In this document: piece after piece, positions 11,330 to 23,306 of the stretch
Layout: each line of letters starts with the position of its first letter
Position numbering within the stretch: position 1 is the first letter of the stretch
Assembly (NCBI RefSeq): GCF_000283155.1
Contig: NW_004454171.1
Location: 9,050,659-9,114,658, forward strand
DNA: 64,000 nt
DNA from: Ceratotherium simum simum
Taxonomy: Eukaryota; Chordata; Mammalia; Perissodactyla; Rhinocerotidae
Direction: 5' to 3'
Translations under genes and position numbers: made by a program
The notes under the pieces: model-generated
Databases searched by the model: none
Told to the model about the DNA's origin: nothing
Seen by the model: only the letters and a program-made list of their open reading frames with translations

Positions 11330-13405
11330 CACACCTGTAGCCTTATGAGGAGTTCCAGTTGATTGAGGAGAAAAAACTTAGGCCTAGTTTACAGATAATT
11401 CTACATTGTATGCTGGTACCACCTGAAGATGGATATCTGTAGCACTGTGGCCATACTCAGGAATGACCCAGAAGGGCAGTGTTGAAGGGAAATTCTCCCA
11501 GTGGGTAGAACTTTGAGCAGTGTAACTAATTGTTCATTTTTCCTGGAAAGAGAGATGGTTAGAGATGTGGATCCACTCTTTCATGGCAGTAGCTAATAAT
11601 TTGGCAAATTCGTTATGGACTTGGAAGGAACATAATTAGAAATATGGGGAATAGATATGTAGATATGCTTCTGAATGGACACAGAGTAATATTTGTGTTT
11701 GTTGTGAAGACCCATCATAGAGCAACCTTAACAGAGAAGCATCTTAATAATCAGGTGGACAAGACATCACTTCTGGATTTCAACTTCTTTTCCCATCCGC
11801 CTCCCTCTTTGCCCAATGGGCTCATGAAAAGACGCCATGGTGGCAGGCATGGAGGCTATGCATGTGCTCAGCAACATGGACGTCCACTCACTGAGGCCAG
11901 TCTTGCTACCTCTACTGCTGAATGACTGCCTTGCCAATAGCAGAGAGCCAATCCTGACCCATGAGATAGCACCATTCCTCTGGGGGGACCAGCCAGACAT
12001 GTAGTGGCAGGTGGCTTGCGTTGTACAACTTCCATAATGGAAAGGATAACACTTTGTTCTCCCTGATATAACTACTTACTCTGGGTGTGGATTTGCCTTC
12101 CCTGCTTGCATTGTTTCTACCAAAACTGTGACTTGTAGAATTAATAAATTCTAAAATAATAATAATATCAAATAATTATAGATACAAATAATATAGAAAT
12201 AGTAAAATAGGCCTTAGTTATTTCATGATATTTCATATCACATTGCTTCTGACCAGGCAGTTCATTTCACAGCAAGTGAAATGTGGCATTGGGCTCATGT
12301 TCATGGAATTCCTGGTCTTACTGTGTTCCTGATTACCCGGAAGCAGCTGAATTGATACAACAGTAGAATGTCCTTTTGAGGACTCACTGCACTAGCTGGT
12401 GGTTGTTCTTTGCAGTGCTGGGGGAATGATCTCTAAGATGTGGTCTAGTCTCTGAATCAGCCACCATTATGTGGTGGTATTTCTCTTCTAGCCAGCATTC
12501 ATAGGTCAGGGAATCAAAGGGTGGAAATGGAGTGAACTCCTTTTACTATTACCCCTAATGATCCGCTAGCAAAATTTTTGCTTCTTTTCTCCACAACTCT
12601 TGGGTGTGCTACTTTAGAGTTCTTAGTTCTAAAGAGAGAAATACTTTTACTGGGGAACGCAGCATTGGTTCTGTTATACTGGAAGTTGAGCACCTGGCCA
12701 CTTTGGCCTCCTCATACCAGTGAACTAACAGGCAAAGCAGATTACTGTATTGGTTAGGGTGATTGATCCCAACTCGCAAGTGGAAATCGGGTTGCTACTA
12801 CATGGTGTCCTATGATAAAAGTGAATGGAAAATGAAAACAACCCAATACAGGGCTGCTAATGGCAGAGGTTTGAGTCAACTGACCAGGCAAGGAACAACA
12901 ACCAGATGAGATGATTGCTGAGGGCAATGGAATATGTAATGGATAGTAGGGCAATGGAATATGTAATGGATAGTAGGAGAAGAAAATTATCAACACCAGC
13001 TATGATGACTTCATGACTAGTTACAGAATGAAAACTCGAGTAGTTATAAATATTTCTTCTGTACCTTAATATTTGTTTATATATGTTAACCCATTCTTTT
13101 TCTCTCTTTCTCTCCCCCACCCAATTCTCCTGTATCTAACTTAAGACACGTTAATAGTGATTAACCTTGAATTTCAGTATTTAAGTTATAGGATATCAAA
13201 GGGGAAGTGCAACTCAGCTAGCTAGAAAAGGAATGAACATTACTCAAAGAGAAAGTAGACTTTGTATTCTCATGGAGAGATAACATCTTTTTGGTTGTTT
13301 GAGGGATGGATTGTGTCATGTTAGTCTGAAGCACGACTTTGCTGTTCTTTATCCAGCAGTTCAGTATGATTATAGAGGTGTGTATGTATACCATATTGAC
13401 AGAGG
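11330..13405 (+). mobile_element. ERVL-type endogenous retrovirus, RNase H and integrase remnant
   Basis: The sense strand matches the ERVL pol 3' half in order. An RNase H block (about 11370..11620, with GGCAGTAGCTAATAATTTGG corresponding to a D-S-x-A-x-A-N motif) is followed by an integrase block. The zinc-finger side is near 11850..11950. The core side lies at 11960..12140 and 12236..12560, with TACTTACTCTGGGTGTGGAT for a D-T-Y-S-G-type motif. The C-terminal part runs to about 13050. An AT-rich stretch at about 12140..12235 replaces expected sequence. Stops and frameshifts are frequent, so no protein can be made. Class assignment is from remembered family structure and was not searched. 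Confidence 0.75.
12922..12975 (+). repeat. 27-bp tandem duplication in ERVL remnant
   Basis: A 27-bp unit beginning GGGCAATGGAATATGTAATG is repeated twice without change (12922..12948 and 12949..12975). Perfect identity inside an otherwise decayed ERV means the duplication is much younger than the host element. Confidence 0.9.
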
Positions 13406-13945
13406 GTACTGTGGTGGTTTGTCCTATGTCATTTGACTTAAGCTGGAACTTTGTGTCTCCTAGTTCCATAGTATGGTTTCTTCCCTGTATGGTTGTGGGT
13501 TAAAATTGGCCAAAAGAGAATTTGTGTAAGCAACACTCACTAACCTCTGAAGGTTTTTGTGGTTAGGTGCAGTGAGAGACGCAGAGGTGTTGGTGAGTTC
13601 CAGCTTCACCTTGGTCTCCTTTGCTTTGTGTCCAGCTGTTTTTCCTGGTTCTGACAATTTGGTCAGCAGCGGCCTCAGGCCCACTTATCTGGTGGGAGAC
13701 CGACAGAGGCGCAGCTTCCCAGATCTCCCCAGGTGACTTTCCTTTGCAGTCCCATTTCTGCAGCTGGATGTTTTTGGCTTCTCAAATTAACTGATTGATG
13801 GCTCTCTGATCCTCCTTTCCTTCTTGGACCTTTACAACTTTCCTAGCTATTCCTATAATTGTGTAAGGTAAAAATTCTATAATAAATTTCTTATTCTGAA
13901 ACTCATAGTGGTTCTGCTTCCCACTTTGAATCCTGGCTAAATACA
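13406..13945 (+). mobile_element. MLT2-like LTR, 3' end of the ERVL remnant
   Basis: The 3' half has the expected LTR wording: CCCATTTCTGCAGCTGGATG, then GTGTAAGGTAAAAATTCTAT, poly(A) signal AATAAA at 13881..13886 and TAGTGGTTCTGCTTC close to the end. The 5' boundary is uncertain. It follows the integrase remnant in the same polarity, as a 3' LTR should, and is sense to ABI1. Confidence 0.65.
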
Positions 13946-13979
13946 CTTTCCTTGTTGGTAAATGTCTGTATCCCTTTTA

Positions 13980-14215
13980 TTGACTACATGGTATTCCAAT
14001 ATATGAATATTTTTTATCATCTGTCTTTTACCATTTAGATTTTTTCTAGTTTTTTCTTCCTGTTGTAAACAAAGGTAGTGTGGACGTCCTTGAACATACG
14101 GTTTTTTTCCACTTGACCTTTTATTTCTTATGGGTAAATTCCTAGAAGTGAATAATATATGCATTTTAAAGAATTGTGATAAATATTGTCTAAATTACAC
14201 TCTCCAGCAGTAAGT
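13980..14215 (-). repeat. Old L1 3'-region fragment, antisense
   Basis: GTATTCCAATATATGAATAT, then GGTAAATTCCTAGAAGTGAA and ACTCTCCAGCAG follow the order of antisense L1M C-terminal and 3' UTR sequence. It is highly diverged and has no ends. Confidence 0.5.
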
Positions 14216-16451
14216 GAAAGTGCTTGCCCAAGTTACACTCTTGATCATCATGGCTCTTTCAATTTAATTTCTTTTAAGGAGAAATTAGATTATATGAGAA
14301 GATAATTAGTTAACAAGGAAGGAGTTAGTGGAAGGAAGTGAGTGTCTTGGACTAAGTATGAAATATATTCTGGCAGTAATATTTAAACATGTAACTAATT
14401 TTGTGTTTAAATGTAATTTCTCTTTCTAAAACTGAGTTTTTACAGGTTTTGCATTAAGCCTATTTTTAAAACTGTAAGTCTTGTAGTATGGGATGGTAAA
14501 GGAATTAGTTTGGGATAAGTGTCATTGACTTAGGCTATAATTATGGTAAAACTTAAAATTTCAGAATCTAGTTTTCCAATTATTAGAAGTGCCCTGGGGA
14601 TATAAATTACCTTGTGAAGTTTTAAAAATACAGTCTACATTAAGGTGGAATTTGGAATTTTATGTAATAAGTGTACTAGCTGTTAATTGTTTTGTGTTAG
14701 CTCTTCAATTAAAGAAGAGAGTGTGCCACAACTCCTATTCCTGTCCATCAAAATTGTGTAACACAGAAGGCAGCAGAGGCTTCCCCTAGATTTTACTGGG
14801 AATGAAATGGCTCATAGGCCTGTAAGCAGTTGCTTAAGTGGGACATGGTAGGGAGGAGCTGTGCTAAAGTTTACAACAACCAGGTTTCAGCACGAATTGT
14901 TATGCAAAAAATTTATTCTTTTTGCGGGATATTTGCCATAATCTGGAAGGGTTTCTTTTTGTTTCGTTTTCACTTTTATTGGAATGGGAATTGTGTTGGA
15001 GAAAATCCTTTCAGTGTAGGCTGGGTATTGAGTATATGCATTCCCTAATGCCTGTGACTCCAGGCTGTTAATAGGTTTATTTGTCAATAGTGAACCAGCA
15101 TTTGGCCTGTGTCCTCTTTTTTTCTAATCTTCTCGTCCCTCTCCACAAAGTGATTATTTCCTCCTGGAGAATTTCTTAGGTCTCAAACCAACCAAACCCC
15201 TAAGTTGGCTTCAGCAAAGTAGATGTTTTGTTTTATGTGCTTTATGTAACTCTTCCTGTTACAGGCATTAAAACTTGAAGTTTTAAATCCTTCCCATTAG
15301 CATTAACATACTTTTTTTTTTTTTTAAAAGACCCTTAAACCAGGAAGTGTTCCTTATATAGTATTTTATCAATTCTAAGAAACTTCCTCCTCACCTCCTA
15401 CATTTTAACATTTTTAACATTTCTGTCATTGGGATGCATTTTACAATTAATGATGTCCTTAAAAAGCTGTCATCCAGGCAGCAGTTGTCATTGTTTGCAC
15501 TTGTGTGAACTTGGTTGTTTTTGCTGGTGGCTTAACTGGATTATTGCAAACTATCAACAAACCATTTAAGGACCATTTGAGGAAAGAATAAAGTCCTGAG
15601 TCCTGGGTTTCGTTAATTAAAGAAAATTTTTTTGACACCTGGTAAGATTAAGATAGCACTGACATCAAAATTTGCAGAATTGGTGTCAGAGCTTGGAAGA
15701 AAATCCTGGAAATAATAGTGGGGTGTTATTTTAAAAGATGTATCGCCTGTAGTGGGAAGTTCACCCCATCACCTATATAGTATTCTTGACCCTCTGTTTA
15801 CTCTGAATCTAATCATGAGGAAACAATCAGACAAATCCAGATTGTAGGACTTTCTGTAAGACAACTAGCCTGGATTTTTAAAATAATGTCTATATTTTGA
15901 AAGAAAAAAAGGAGTCAGGGTTGGTGGAGGTGTTCTAGGTTTAAGGGAACTAAATAGACACGACTGTCAACCGCTGTGGACAGTCTTTGGATCTTGGATG
16001 ATACAAAATAAAAGATATAAAGGACTTTTTTTGAAAGTTGCATAAATTTGAATTTGAACTCTATAGTGGGTACTACTTTTTTTATAATTAAGAGAAACAT
16101 AAAGTTCAACAGCTAAATAAATCTGAAAAAGCACTTTATATAAGTATAAAATAAAAATTCTTCATAAGAAAGCATTTTGACATAATTGAGTTGGCAAGTT
16201 TTTTTTCTAAGTGATTCATTAAAATGATGCTGGTTTTAATAGTAGCTGGTTTATTGGACTCATTGAAATATGATATCTTTGTAGATTTAGGTTATTTTTT
16301 AATGGATTGTGAACGAAATTGCTTCCATTATATAATTGGGAAAACCTTATTTAAACATTTAGAATGTTATGTGGGAAAAATACTGACTTGGGAAAAATTT
16401 CTGAGAGGTTTGGATTAAAAGTAGGTTAAAAGTTATTAAAAAGACAGATAT
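14216..16451. other. Intron, no gene or assigned repeat
   Basis: I see no coding frame, RNA gene or confident repeat here. The part around 15440..15620 has ordinary base composition and no transposon wording, so it is the most plausible single-copy intronic DNA in this stretch. Confidence 0.5.
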
Positions 16452-16677
16452 GGGCCGGCTCCGTGGCTTAGCGGTTAAGTGCGCGCGCTCTGATGCTGGC
16501 GGCCCGGGTTCGGATCCCGGGTGCGCCCCGAGGCACCACCTCTCCGTCCAGCCAGGGGCCGGGTCCCGCGTACGGCAACTAGAAGGATGTGAACCTACAA
16601 CATACAACTATCTACTGGGGCTTTGGGGGGAAAAAATGAATAAATAAAATCTTTAAAAAAAAAAAAAAAAAAAAAAA
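16452..16677 (+). mobile_element. ERE SINE, form A, TGATGCTGG subtype, sense
   Basis: The head GGGCCGGCTCCGTGGCTTAG, then TGATGCTGGCGG and CTCCGTCCAGCC distinguish this subtype from other form A copies. The B box is intact and the tail ends in a run of more than twenty A. The duplication AAGACAGATATG (16441..16452 and about 16678..16689) is perfect. The long pure A tail suggests a young insertion. Confidence 0.96.
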
Positions 16678-16689
16678 AAGACAGATATG

Positions 16690-17990
16690 ATGTGGTGACA
16701 TTTCTGGAAAAAGTGAGAGAAAAGTAAAGACACAGAAGCAAAATGGCAGAAAACTTTCTTTTTTAAAAATGCACATGAGACCCCAATTTTGTTACCTAAG
16801 CAGAGTGATTAAACCACTTGCATGTAGGACAAAGAGAAATTATTTTTCCTCAAAGAAAGCAAATTATTTTCAAGTCCCCTTGGCAGACTTGAAGAAAGGG
16901 TTCAGTGAGTAAGAAAGTGAACATTTTAAGTTGTACTGTTATTCTGAAATGTTATTATACAGACCAGTACTATAGAAAATGTGCTAGACACAGGCTCTGT
17001 TTTCTATATAGGACATCTTTCAGTATAATAGGGCTCTCACTTAGAAATGGTACTCTTCAAGTTAGCTTGTAGGTTAGTGTTTGGAACTGAATTATACAGC
17101 TAAAATGTTACAGTGACGAGTTGGAAGAAAATCATTAGTTTTATTAAACTTGTAAGATGAATAAATAAATACTTGTAATAAATCAACAGTGTTAGAGTTT
17201 AAGGAAAACGGATTTAAGGTAGAGCTAGAGCAAAACAGTATTTGTGTTTTGGTATTTATTTTATATATAAAAATATCTATATTAAAGTGGGTATTTTAAA
17301 GATATTTTTTAAGAGAAGGGTTCTGAGTTCATTAAAAAAATCAATGAAACTTAATTTTTAATGTATTTTAGATATAAAACTTTGCATTATAAAACCAAGC
17401 AAAATATGAATTTATAAAACTAAATATGACACTGAAGTTGAAGGACAGATACATGAGGTTATCACATTATTCTTTCTACTTTTGTATATATTAGACTCTA
17501 TACTAATCAGAGGAACAGTAGGAGATATTTATAATTAGCTGTACATGTTTTCCTCAACTACTAAATAATACCATCTCTTATTTGATCATTTGGAGGAAGT
17601 TGGAATTGAACTTGTTTTATCACAGGGCCCAATACATTGATGGCCTGATTAAGAATAAGGTCTTAATAATATTAGAGGAATTAAAATGAGGAGAGTAGGC
17701 AACTAACAGTTATTAATCATCATAAAGCTACTGAAAATTGTTTTCTTGAAAAAGATGCTAGGGAAGAATAGCACATAGAGAAATATTCATGGTACATTAT
17801 TAAATGAAAAAAGCAGGATATGTAACTATATGGTATGATGTCAACTTTTTCATTCTTGTATACATACACGTACTGGAGAGACTTGAAGAAAATACACTGA
17901 AATGGTAACATGGTCTATTTGAATGATAGGACCATGATACATTTTTTCATTTGCCTTTATATTTTTCTCTTTTTCTGTCAAAAAGCAGGC
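16690..17990. other. Intron, no gene or assigned repeat
   Basis: AT-rich intron. I see no open frame with protein character, no RNA gene and no repeat I can name. Confidence 0.5.
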
Positions 17991-18232
17991 TAGGGGTCGG
18001 CCCGGTGGCGCAAGCGGTTAAGTGCGTGCGCTCCGTTGTGGCGGCCCAGGGTTCGCCGGTTCGGATCCCGGGTGCGCACCAACGCATCGCTTGTCAAGCC
18101 CTGCTGTGGCGGCATCCCGTATCAAGTAGAGGAAGATGGGCACGGATGCTAGCCCAGGGCCAGTCTTCCTCAGCAAAAAACAGGAGGATTGGCATCGGAT
18201 GTTAGCTCAGGGCTGGTCTTCCTCACCAAAAA
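17991..18232 (+). mobile_element. ERE SINE, form B, sense
   Basis: The head GGTCGGCCCGGTGGCGCAAG is followed by GGTTCGCCGGTTCGGATCC (with an expanded B-box approach) and two tail units, each with a GATG...TTAGC...TCTTCCTCA core. The duplication CAAAAAGCAGGC is perfect (17979..17990 and 18233..18244). Confidence 0.96.
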
Positions 18233-18244
18233 CAAAAAGCAGGC

Positions 18245-19745
18245 GAAAATTTAAAAGCCATATAGTATTTGTTTTCATTTAGAACGCATTGCTTTTTAAG
18301 CATAGTCATGACGAAGATGTTCTCTCTGTCTTTTTTGGGGTTCAAGTATTTACATGTAATAAAGAGAGGGAGAAAGATTTTTCCTGAGGTAATAGGTAAA
18401 GGCTGACAGAATGAGGGAGAGGAAATGTGGTTAAAGATAAATGTTTAGGTATGAGAGAGGTTGGTTATAGCTAGTAATTTCCACTCTAGGCAATGAGAAA
18501 GAACAGATTTCTTTGCCTGTGTAGTCACCTTGAGGGGCAAGAAAAGGACTTACAGGAGTAGATATTACTTGGAAAGGTTCTTTACTCCAACTAGCAGATC
18601 CTGACTCAGTAAAGCTTGGTTTCCAGAGGTGGATAAGGGAGGAAGAAGAGAGCTAGTTTATGTATGGGCTGTTCAGAAAATTCAATTATCTAAGGAATTT
18701 CCTGTTTATTTCTTGGCTACGTTGTTTATTTTGAGTTTAGCTCTTTTAAATAATTAACTTTTTCTTTTAAAGCTGGATATGTTTATTTCCATTTTAAGCA
18801 GACTTCATCAATGGCATAAGACGGGGATGGCAAATGGGTTTCATATCACATGTCAGCTCCTAGAGTAATTAGTTAAGAGTATGTAGACTTGGCAAGGAAG
18901 ACTTCTATAATTGATTAACAATGTCTGTTTTACCTCCTTGGAGAAATGCTGGCTATTTGTCTTCTAGTTTATAACCCATTTTGTGTGATCCTTGGAACAT
19001 ACTAAGGCTGCTTGGTACTTATACAGTAAAAGCATCAAAGAATGAGGGAGACCAACTATTGGATACTAAACTTACAAACTTGAAATAAGGGACAAGCGCA
19101 ATTGTTGTGCAGATTTAACTTTTAAATTCATGGTCTGTAGAGGAAATTGACTGTGACTAAGAACTGAACTCTCCAGTGGGGTAGCCACAATCCACATGTG
19201 GCTATTTAGCACTTTAAAATGTGGCTAATTTGAGAAAATGAATTTTTAAATTTTATTTAATTTTAATTTTTTTTAAATTTAACTTTAAAAGAGAATCAGT
19301 GTTTTATTTTCTGTTAAACACAACTTTATTTTCTTGGTAGGACTACATTTTACTTTAACCATTGCATTGCAAATGCATGGGAGATTTTTATGTCTAGGCT
19401 TGGAAGTGGCACGCGGTTCTGCTATCATTCCACTGACAATACTTAGTTATATGGCCATGCAATCAGGGAAGCTGGGAAATCAAGTGTAATTCTATGCCCT
19501 GGAGGAAAAGAGGATAGATTTTAGCGCAGAGCTAGCAGTCTCTACTCCTCTAGCAAAAGGAAAAAAGAGTGTGCAGCCTGTACACTGAAAACAAAAAAAC
19601 AGGCACAGGAAACTCTAGAATACAGTGGATGACTGAAAATAACCAAGTCTCACTCAAGATTACATCTACCTGGTTTGGTAAACAAGCTAAGAATAGAAGT
19701 ACTTCCTTAGCCTCCTAAAGGACATCTGCAGAAATACCTACATCT
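18245..19745. other. Intron, with a possible DNA-transposon piece
   Basis: About 19170..19330 contains CCACATGTGGCTATTTAGCA followed by A/T-rich sequence, which resembles a mammalian DNA-transposon fossil, but the family is not assigned. Nothing else is recognised. Confidence 0.4.
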
Positions 19746-19749
19746 GGTG

Positions 19750-22118
19750 TTTTAATGATGAGACTGAATGTTTTCCCTCTAATGTTGGGAACAGTTACTT
19801 ATTCAGCAGTTCACTGGAGTTTCTAGTTAGTGCAATAGAGCAAGAAAAAGAAACAGAAGACATACACATTGGAAAGGAAGAGGTAAAAGTGTCTTTACTC
19901 ACAAACAACATGATTGTCTGTGTAGACTGTCTTAAGGGAATCTACAAAAAAGCAACTACAACTAATAAGTGAATTTAGCAGTGTTGCAGGATTACAAGGT
20001 CAGTATTAAAAAATCAGTTGTATTTCTATAAACTTGCAGTGAATAATTGACGAGTGAAATTATAAAAACAATACCTTTCATGATAGCATCAAAAAGTATG
20101 AAGTACTTAGGGATAAATTTAACAAAATGTCTACAACTGGTACACGAAAACGAAAAACTTTGCTGAGAGAATTTAAAGAAGACATAAATAATGAGAGTTA
20201 TTGTGTTCATGGATTGGAAGATTCACTATTGTTAAGATGGCAGTTTTCCCCAAGTTGATCTATAGGTTCAATAGAATCCCAGTCAAAATTTCAGGAGGCT
20301 CCTTTGTGCAAATTGACATGCTGATTCTAAAATTTTTATGAAGGTGCAGAAGACTTAGGATATCCAAAACAGTCTTGAAAAAGAAAAACAAATCTGGGGA
20401 ACTTAGACCACCTAATTTCAAGACTTACTAGAGCAATAGTAATCAGTACAGTATAGTACTGGGTGAAGATCAACAGATTTATCAATGGAACCCTAAAGAG
20501 AGCCCAGAAGTAGACCTACACCTATGCAGTCCATTGATTTTTTGAGTAAAATGCCAAGACGGTTCATTGAAGAAAGGGTAATCTTTTTAACAAATGATGC
20601 TGAAACAATTGGATATCTGTATGTAAGAAAAGAATTTTGACCAGCCCTAACTCACACCATAGGCAAAAAATTAACACGAAATACATCATAGATGCAAATA
20701 TAGGAGCAAAAATTATAAGACTTTTAGAAGAAAACATGAGAGAAAATCTTAGTGACCTTGGGTTTGGCAAAGATTTTTTTTAAATAGGATACAAAAATCA
20801 TGAACTATAAAAGAAAAAATTGGTTAAGTTGGACTTAATCAAAATAACATTTTCTCTTAAAAAGACTGTTAAAACAATGTAAAGGCAAGCCACAGGTTGG
20901 GAGAAATATTTGCAAAACATATCTGACAAAAGGCTTGTATTCAGAATATACGTTTAAGGAACTCAATAATAAGAAGGCAAACAACCCAGTTGAAAAATGG
21001 GCAAAAGATTTGAACAGACAATTTATCAAAGAAGAAATGGGTAGTACATAAGCACTTGAAAAGGTGCTCAACATCATGATTTGATAGGGAAAGAGAAATT
21101 AAAATCACGATGAGATGTCCCTGTATACCTACTAGAATGGCAAAATTAAAAAGACTGACCATACCAAGTGTTGGCAAGGGTGTGGAGAAACTAGAACTCA
21201 CATACGTTGCTGGTGGGAATGCCAAATAGTACCACTACTTTGGAAAATAGTTTGGCAGTTTTTATAATGTTAGACATATGTTTCATACACTTTTTTTTTT
21301 TTTTTTTGTGAGGAAGATCAGCCCTGAGTTAACATCCATGCTAAACCTCTTCTTTTTGCTGAGGAAGACCAGCTCTGAGCTAACATCTATTGCCAATCCT
21401 CCTCCTTCCCCCCCCCCCCCCCCCAAAGCCCCAGTAGATAGTTGTATGTCATAGTTGCACATCCTTCTAGTTGCTGTATGTGGGATGCGGCCTCAGCATG
21501 GCTGCAGAAGGGGTGCATCGGTGTGCGCCCGGGATCCGAACCCGGGCTGCCAGTAGTGGAGCGCGCACTTAACCGCTAAGCCACAGGGCCAGCCCTCATA
21601 CACTTAACTTACCACGGACTCATCAGTTCTACTCTTGGGTATTTACCTTGGTATTACCCAAGAGAAATGAAAACATATGTCTACACAAGGACTTGTAATC
21701 AAATATTCATAGCAGCTTTATTCATTGTAGCGCAAACTGGAAACAACTCAAATGTCTATCAGCTGATGAGTGGATTAGCAAATTGTGGTAAATCTATTCA
21801 ATGGAATAAAACAACAAGGATGAATTTCAAGAGGAATATGCTAAGTGAAAGAAGCCAGGCACAAAAGACCATATATTTTTTATTCCATTTATATGAAACT
21901 CTAGAAAAGACAAAACTGTCGGTGACAGAAAGGAAATCACTGGTTTCCAGGGTCCAGAGAATGGGAAGAGAGTTGACTGTAAAGGACATGAGGGAAATGT
22001 TCTTTATCATGATTATAATGGTGGTTACACTACTGTACACATTTGTCAAACTACGTTGAATTGTATACTTAAATTTTTTGAATTTTGTTGTGTGTATTTC
22101 ATACTTTAATAAAGCTGA
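19750..22118 (+). mobile_element. L1M element, sense, 5' truncated
   Basis: The sense strand encodes ORF2 from just after the RT core to the C terminus. ATTGGAAAGGAAGAGG lies near 19871, ACTTAGGGATAAATTTAACA near 20107, and the translated TRTCNQIFIAALFIVAQTGN at 21667 onward. The 3' UTR ends with AATAAA at 22108..22113. An ERE interrupts it at 21293..21595. It is the only clear sense-oriented L1 of any length in the window and is inactivated by stops. Confidence 0.85.
21293..21595 (-). mobile_element. ERE SINE, composite form (form A body, form B-like tail)
   Basis: From left to right on the plus strand come two form B-like units (GAGTTAACATCC and GAGCTAACATCT), a run of 17 C (21408..21424), and then the complete form A body. 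A single duplication TCATACACTT encloses the whole unit (21283..21292 and 21596..21605), so it inserted as one element. It lies in the sense L1. Confidence 0.93.
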
Positions 22119-22559
22119 CACCCCTTCCTTCCCTCTCCCTCCTCAATAAGATGGTCCCTAGCATCCTCCAAAACTTGCCAGTGACTTTTTTGGTTTGCTT
22201 TTTTCTTTTTTAATATTGTTATGAACTCTTAACGTTTAAACATTTTGTGTGTTTCATTCCATTGTAGTTATCCTCATTGATGTTTACATTGTCCCATCTT
22301 TGGCCTGTGGCAGCTTATTCCAGTTGATTCCTGAGTCCTTTTGACATGATCCTAGAGTAGTCTTTGGTGGCTTCTGTGTGCTTTCTGATATACATGTTCC
22401 AAGTGGATCTTGTACATGTCCTGTCCTAGACCTATAGCCAACTAGAAGTCCTGGTTCCTTGAAGTGGAGAGTGGTATTAGAGGTCACAGTCTGCATAATG
22501 TGGTGCTTCATGGCTGCTGGACAGTCGTTATTTTTAGGCCTCCCCCCCGCCCCGGCTGC
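22119..22559. other. Intron, nothing recognised
   Basis: No gene or nameable repeat is seen between the L1 end and the next L1 fragment. Confidence 0.45.
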
Positions 22560-22780
22560 CCCAACCTTTATTGAGGTATAATTGACAAATAAAATTGTGA
22601 GATATTTATAAAGTGTATGTCATGATGATTTGATATATGCATACATTGTAGAAGGAATCCTCCCATCTAGTAAATTAACACCTCTATCACTTCACATTTT
22701 TCTTTTTTTTTCCCCCTACTCTCTTAGCAAATTTCAGTTCAGTGTTATCAACTATAGTCACCATGTTTTACATTTAGGCC
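22560..22780 (-). repeat. L1M 3' UTR fragment, antisense
   Basis: TTTATTGAGGTATAATTGAC, then GATGATTTGATATATGCATA and ACTCTCTTAGCAAATTTCAG give the usual order of antisense L1M 3' UTR. No coding part is attached. Confidence 0.75.
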
Positions 22781-22862
22781 TTTTCATTGGACAGAGCTAG
22801 GATATTGATATAGGATATGATATGATAAAATACATCTTGGGTTCAAACTGATGCTCAGTTTA

Positions 22863-23306
22863 TTATTATTTTTTATTATTATTATTTTTAAAGATTTTAT
22901 TTATTTATTTTTTCCCCCCAAAGCCCCAGTAGATTGTTGTATGTCGCAGCTGCACATCCTTNNNNNNNNNNNNNNNNNNNNNNNNNNNNNNNNNNNNNNN
23001 NNNNNNNNNNNNNNNNNNNNNNNNNNNNNNNNNNNNNNNNNNNNNNNNNNNNNNNNNNNNNNNNNNNNNNNNNNNNNNNNNNNNNNNNNNNNNNNNNNNN
23101 NNNNNNNNNNNNNNNNNNNNNNNNNNNNNNNNNNNNNNCCAGTAGATAGTTGTATGTCATAGCTGCACATCCTTCTAGCTGCCGTATGTGGGACGCGGCC
23201 TCAGCATGGCCGGAGAAGCAGTGCGTCGGTGCGCGCCCGGGATCCGAACCCTGGGCGGCCAGTAGCGGAGCACGCGCACTTAACCGCTAAGCCACGGGGC
23301 CGGCCC
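22863..23306 (-). mobile_element. ERE SINE, form A, broken by an N gap with repeated flanks
   Basis: A 14-bp duplication TGATGCTCAGTTTA (22849..22862 and 23307..23320) brackets the block, so it behaves as one insertion. It is 444 bp including 177 N, about twice a form A element. The tail part CCAGTAGAT...GCACATCCTT occurs both left (22926..22961) and right (23139..23173) of the gap. Either two EREs are stacked here or the assembly duplicated one end. Confidence 0.85.
22962..23138. other. Assembly gap (177 N)
   Basis: Unresolved bases inside an ERE. Translations crossing this gap have no meaning. Confidence 1.

Noticed and set aside
11644..11925. A 93-codon plus-strand frame as a host gene
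   Set aside because: It coincides with the RNase H to integrase spacer of the ERVL remnant and is broken by stops on both sides.
16452..16525. tRNA-like heads of the EREs as tRNA genes
   Set aside because: They keep A- and B-box-like promoter words but continue into SINE bodies, carry target-site duplications and lack a complete cloverleaf context. They are retroposon heads.
22851..23170. Open frames of about 70-100 codons spanning 22962..23138
   Set aside because: Most of their length is N. The gap removes stops artificially.
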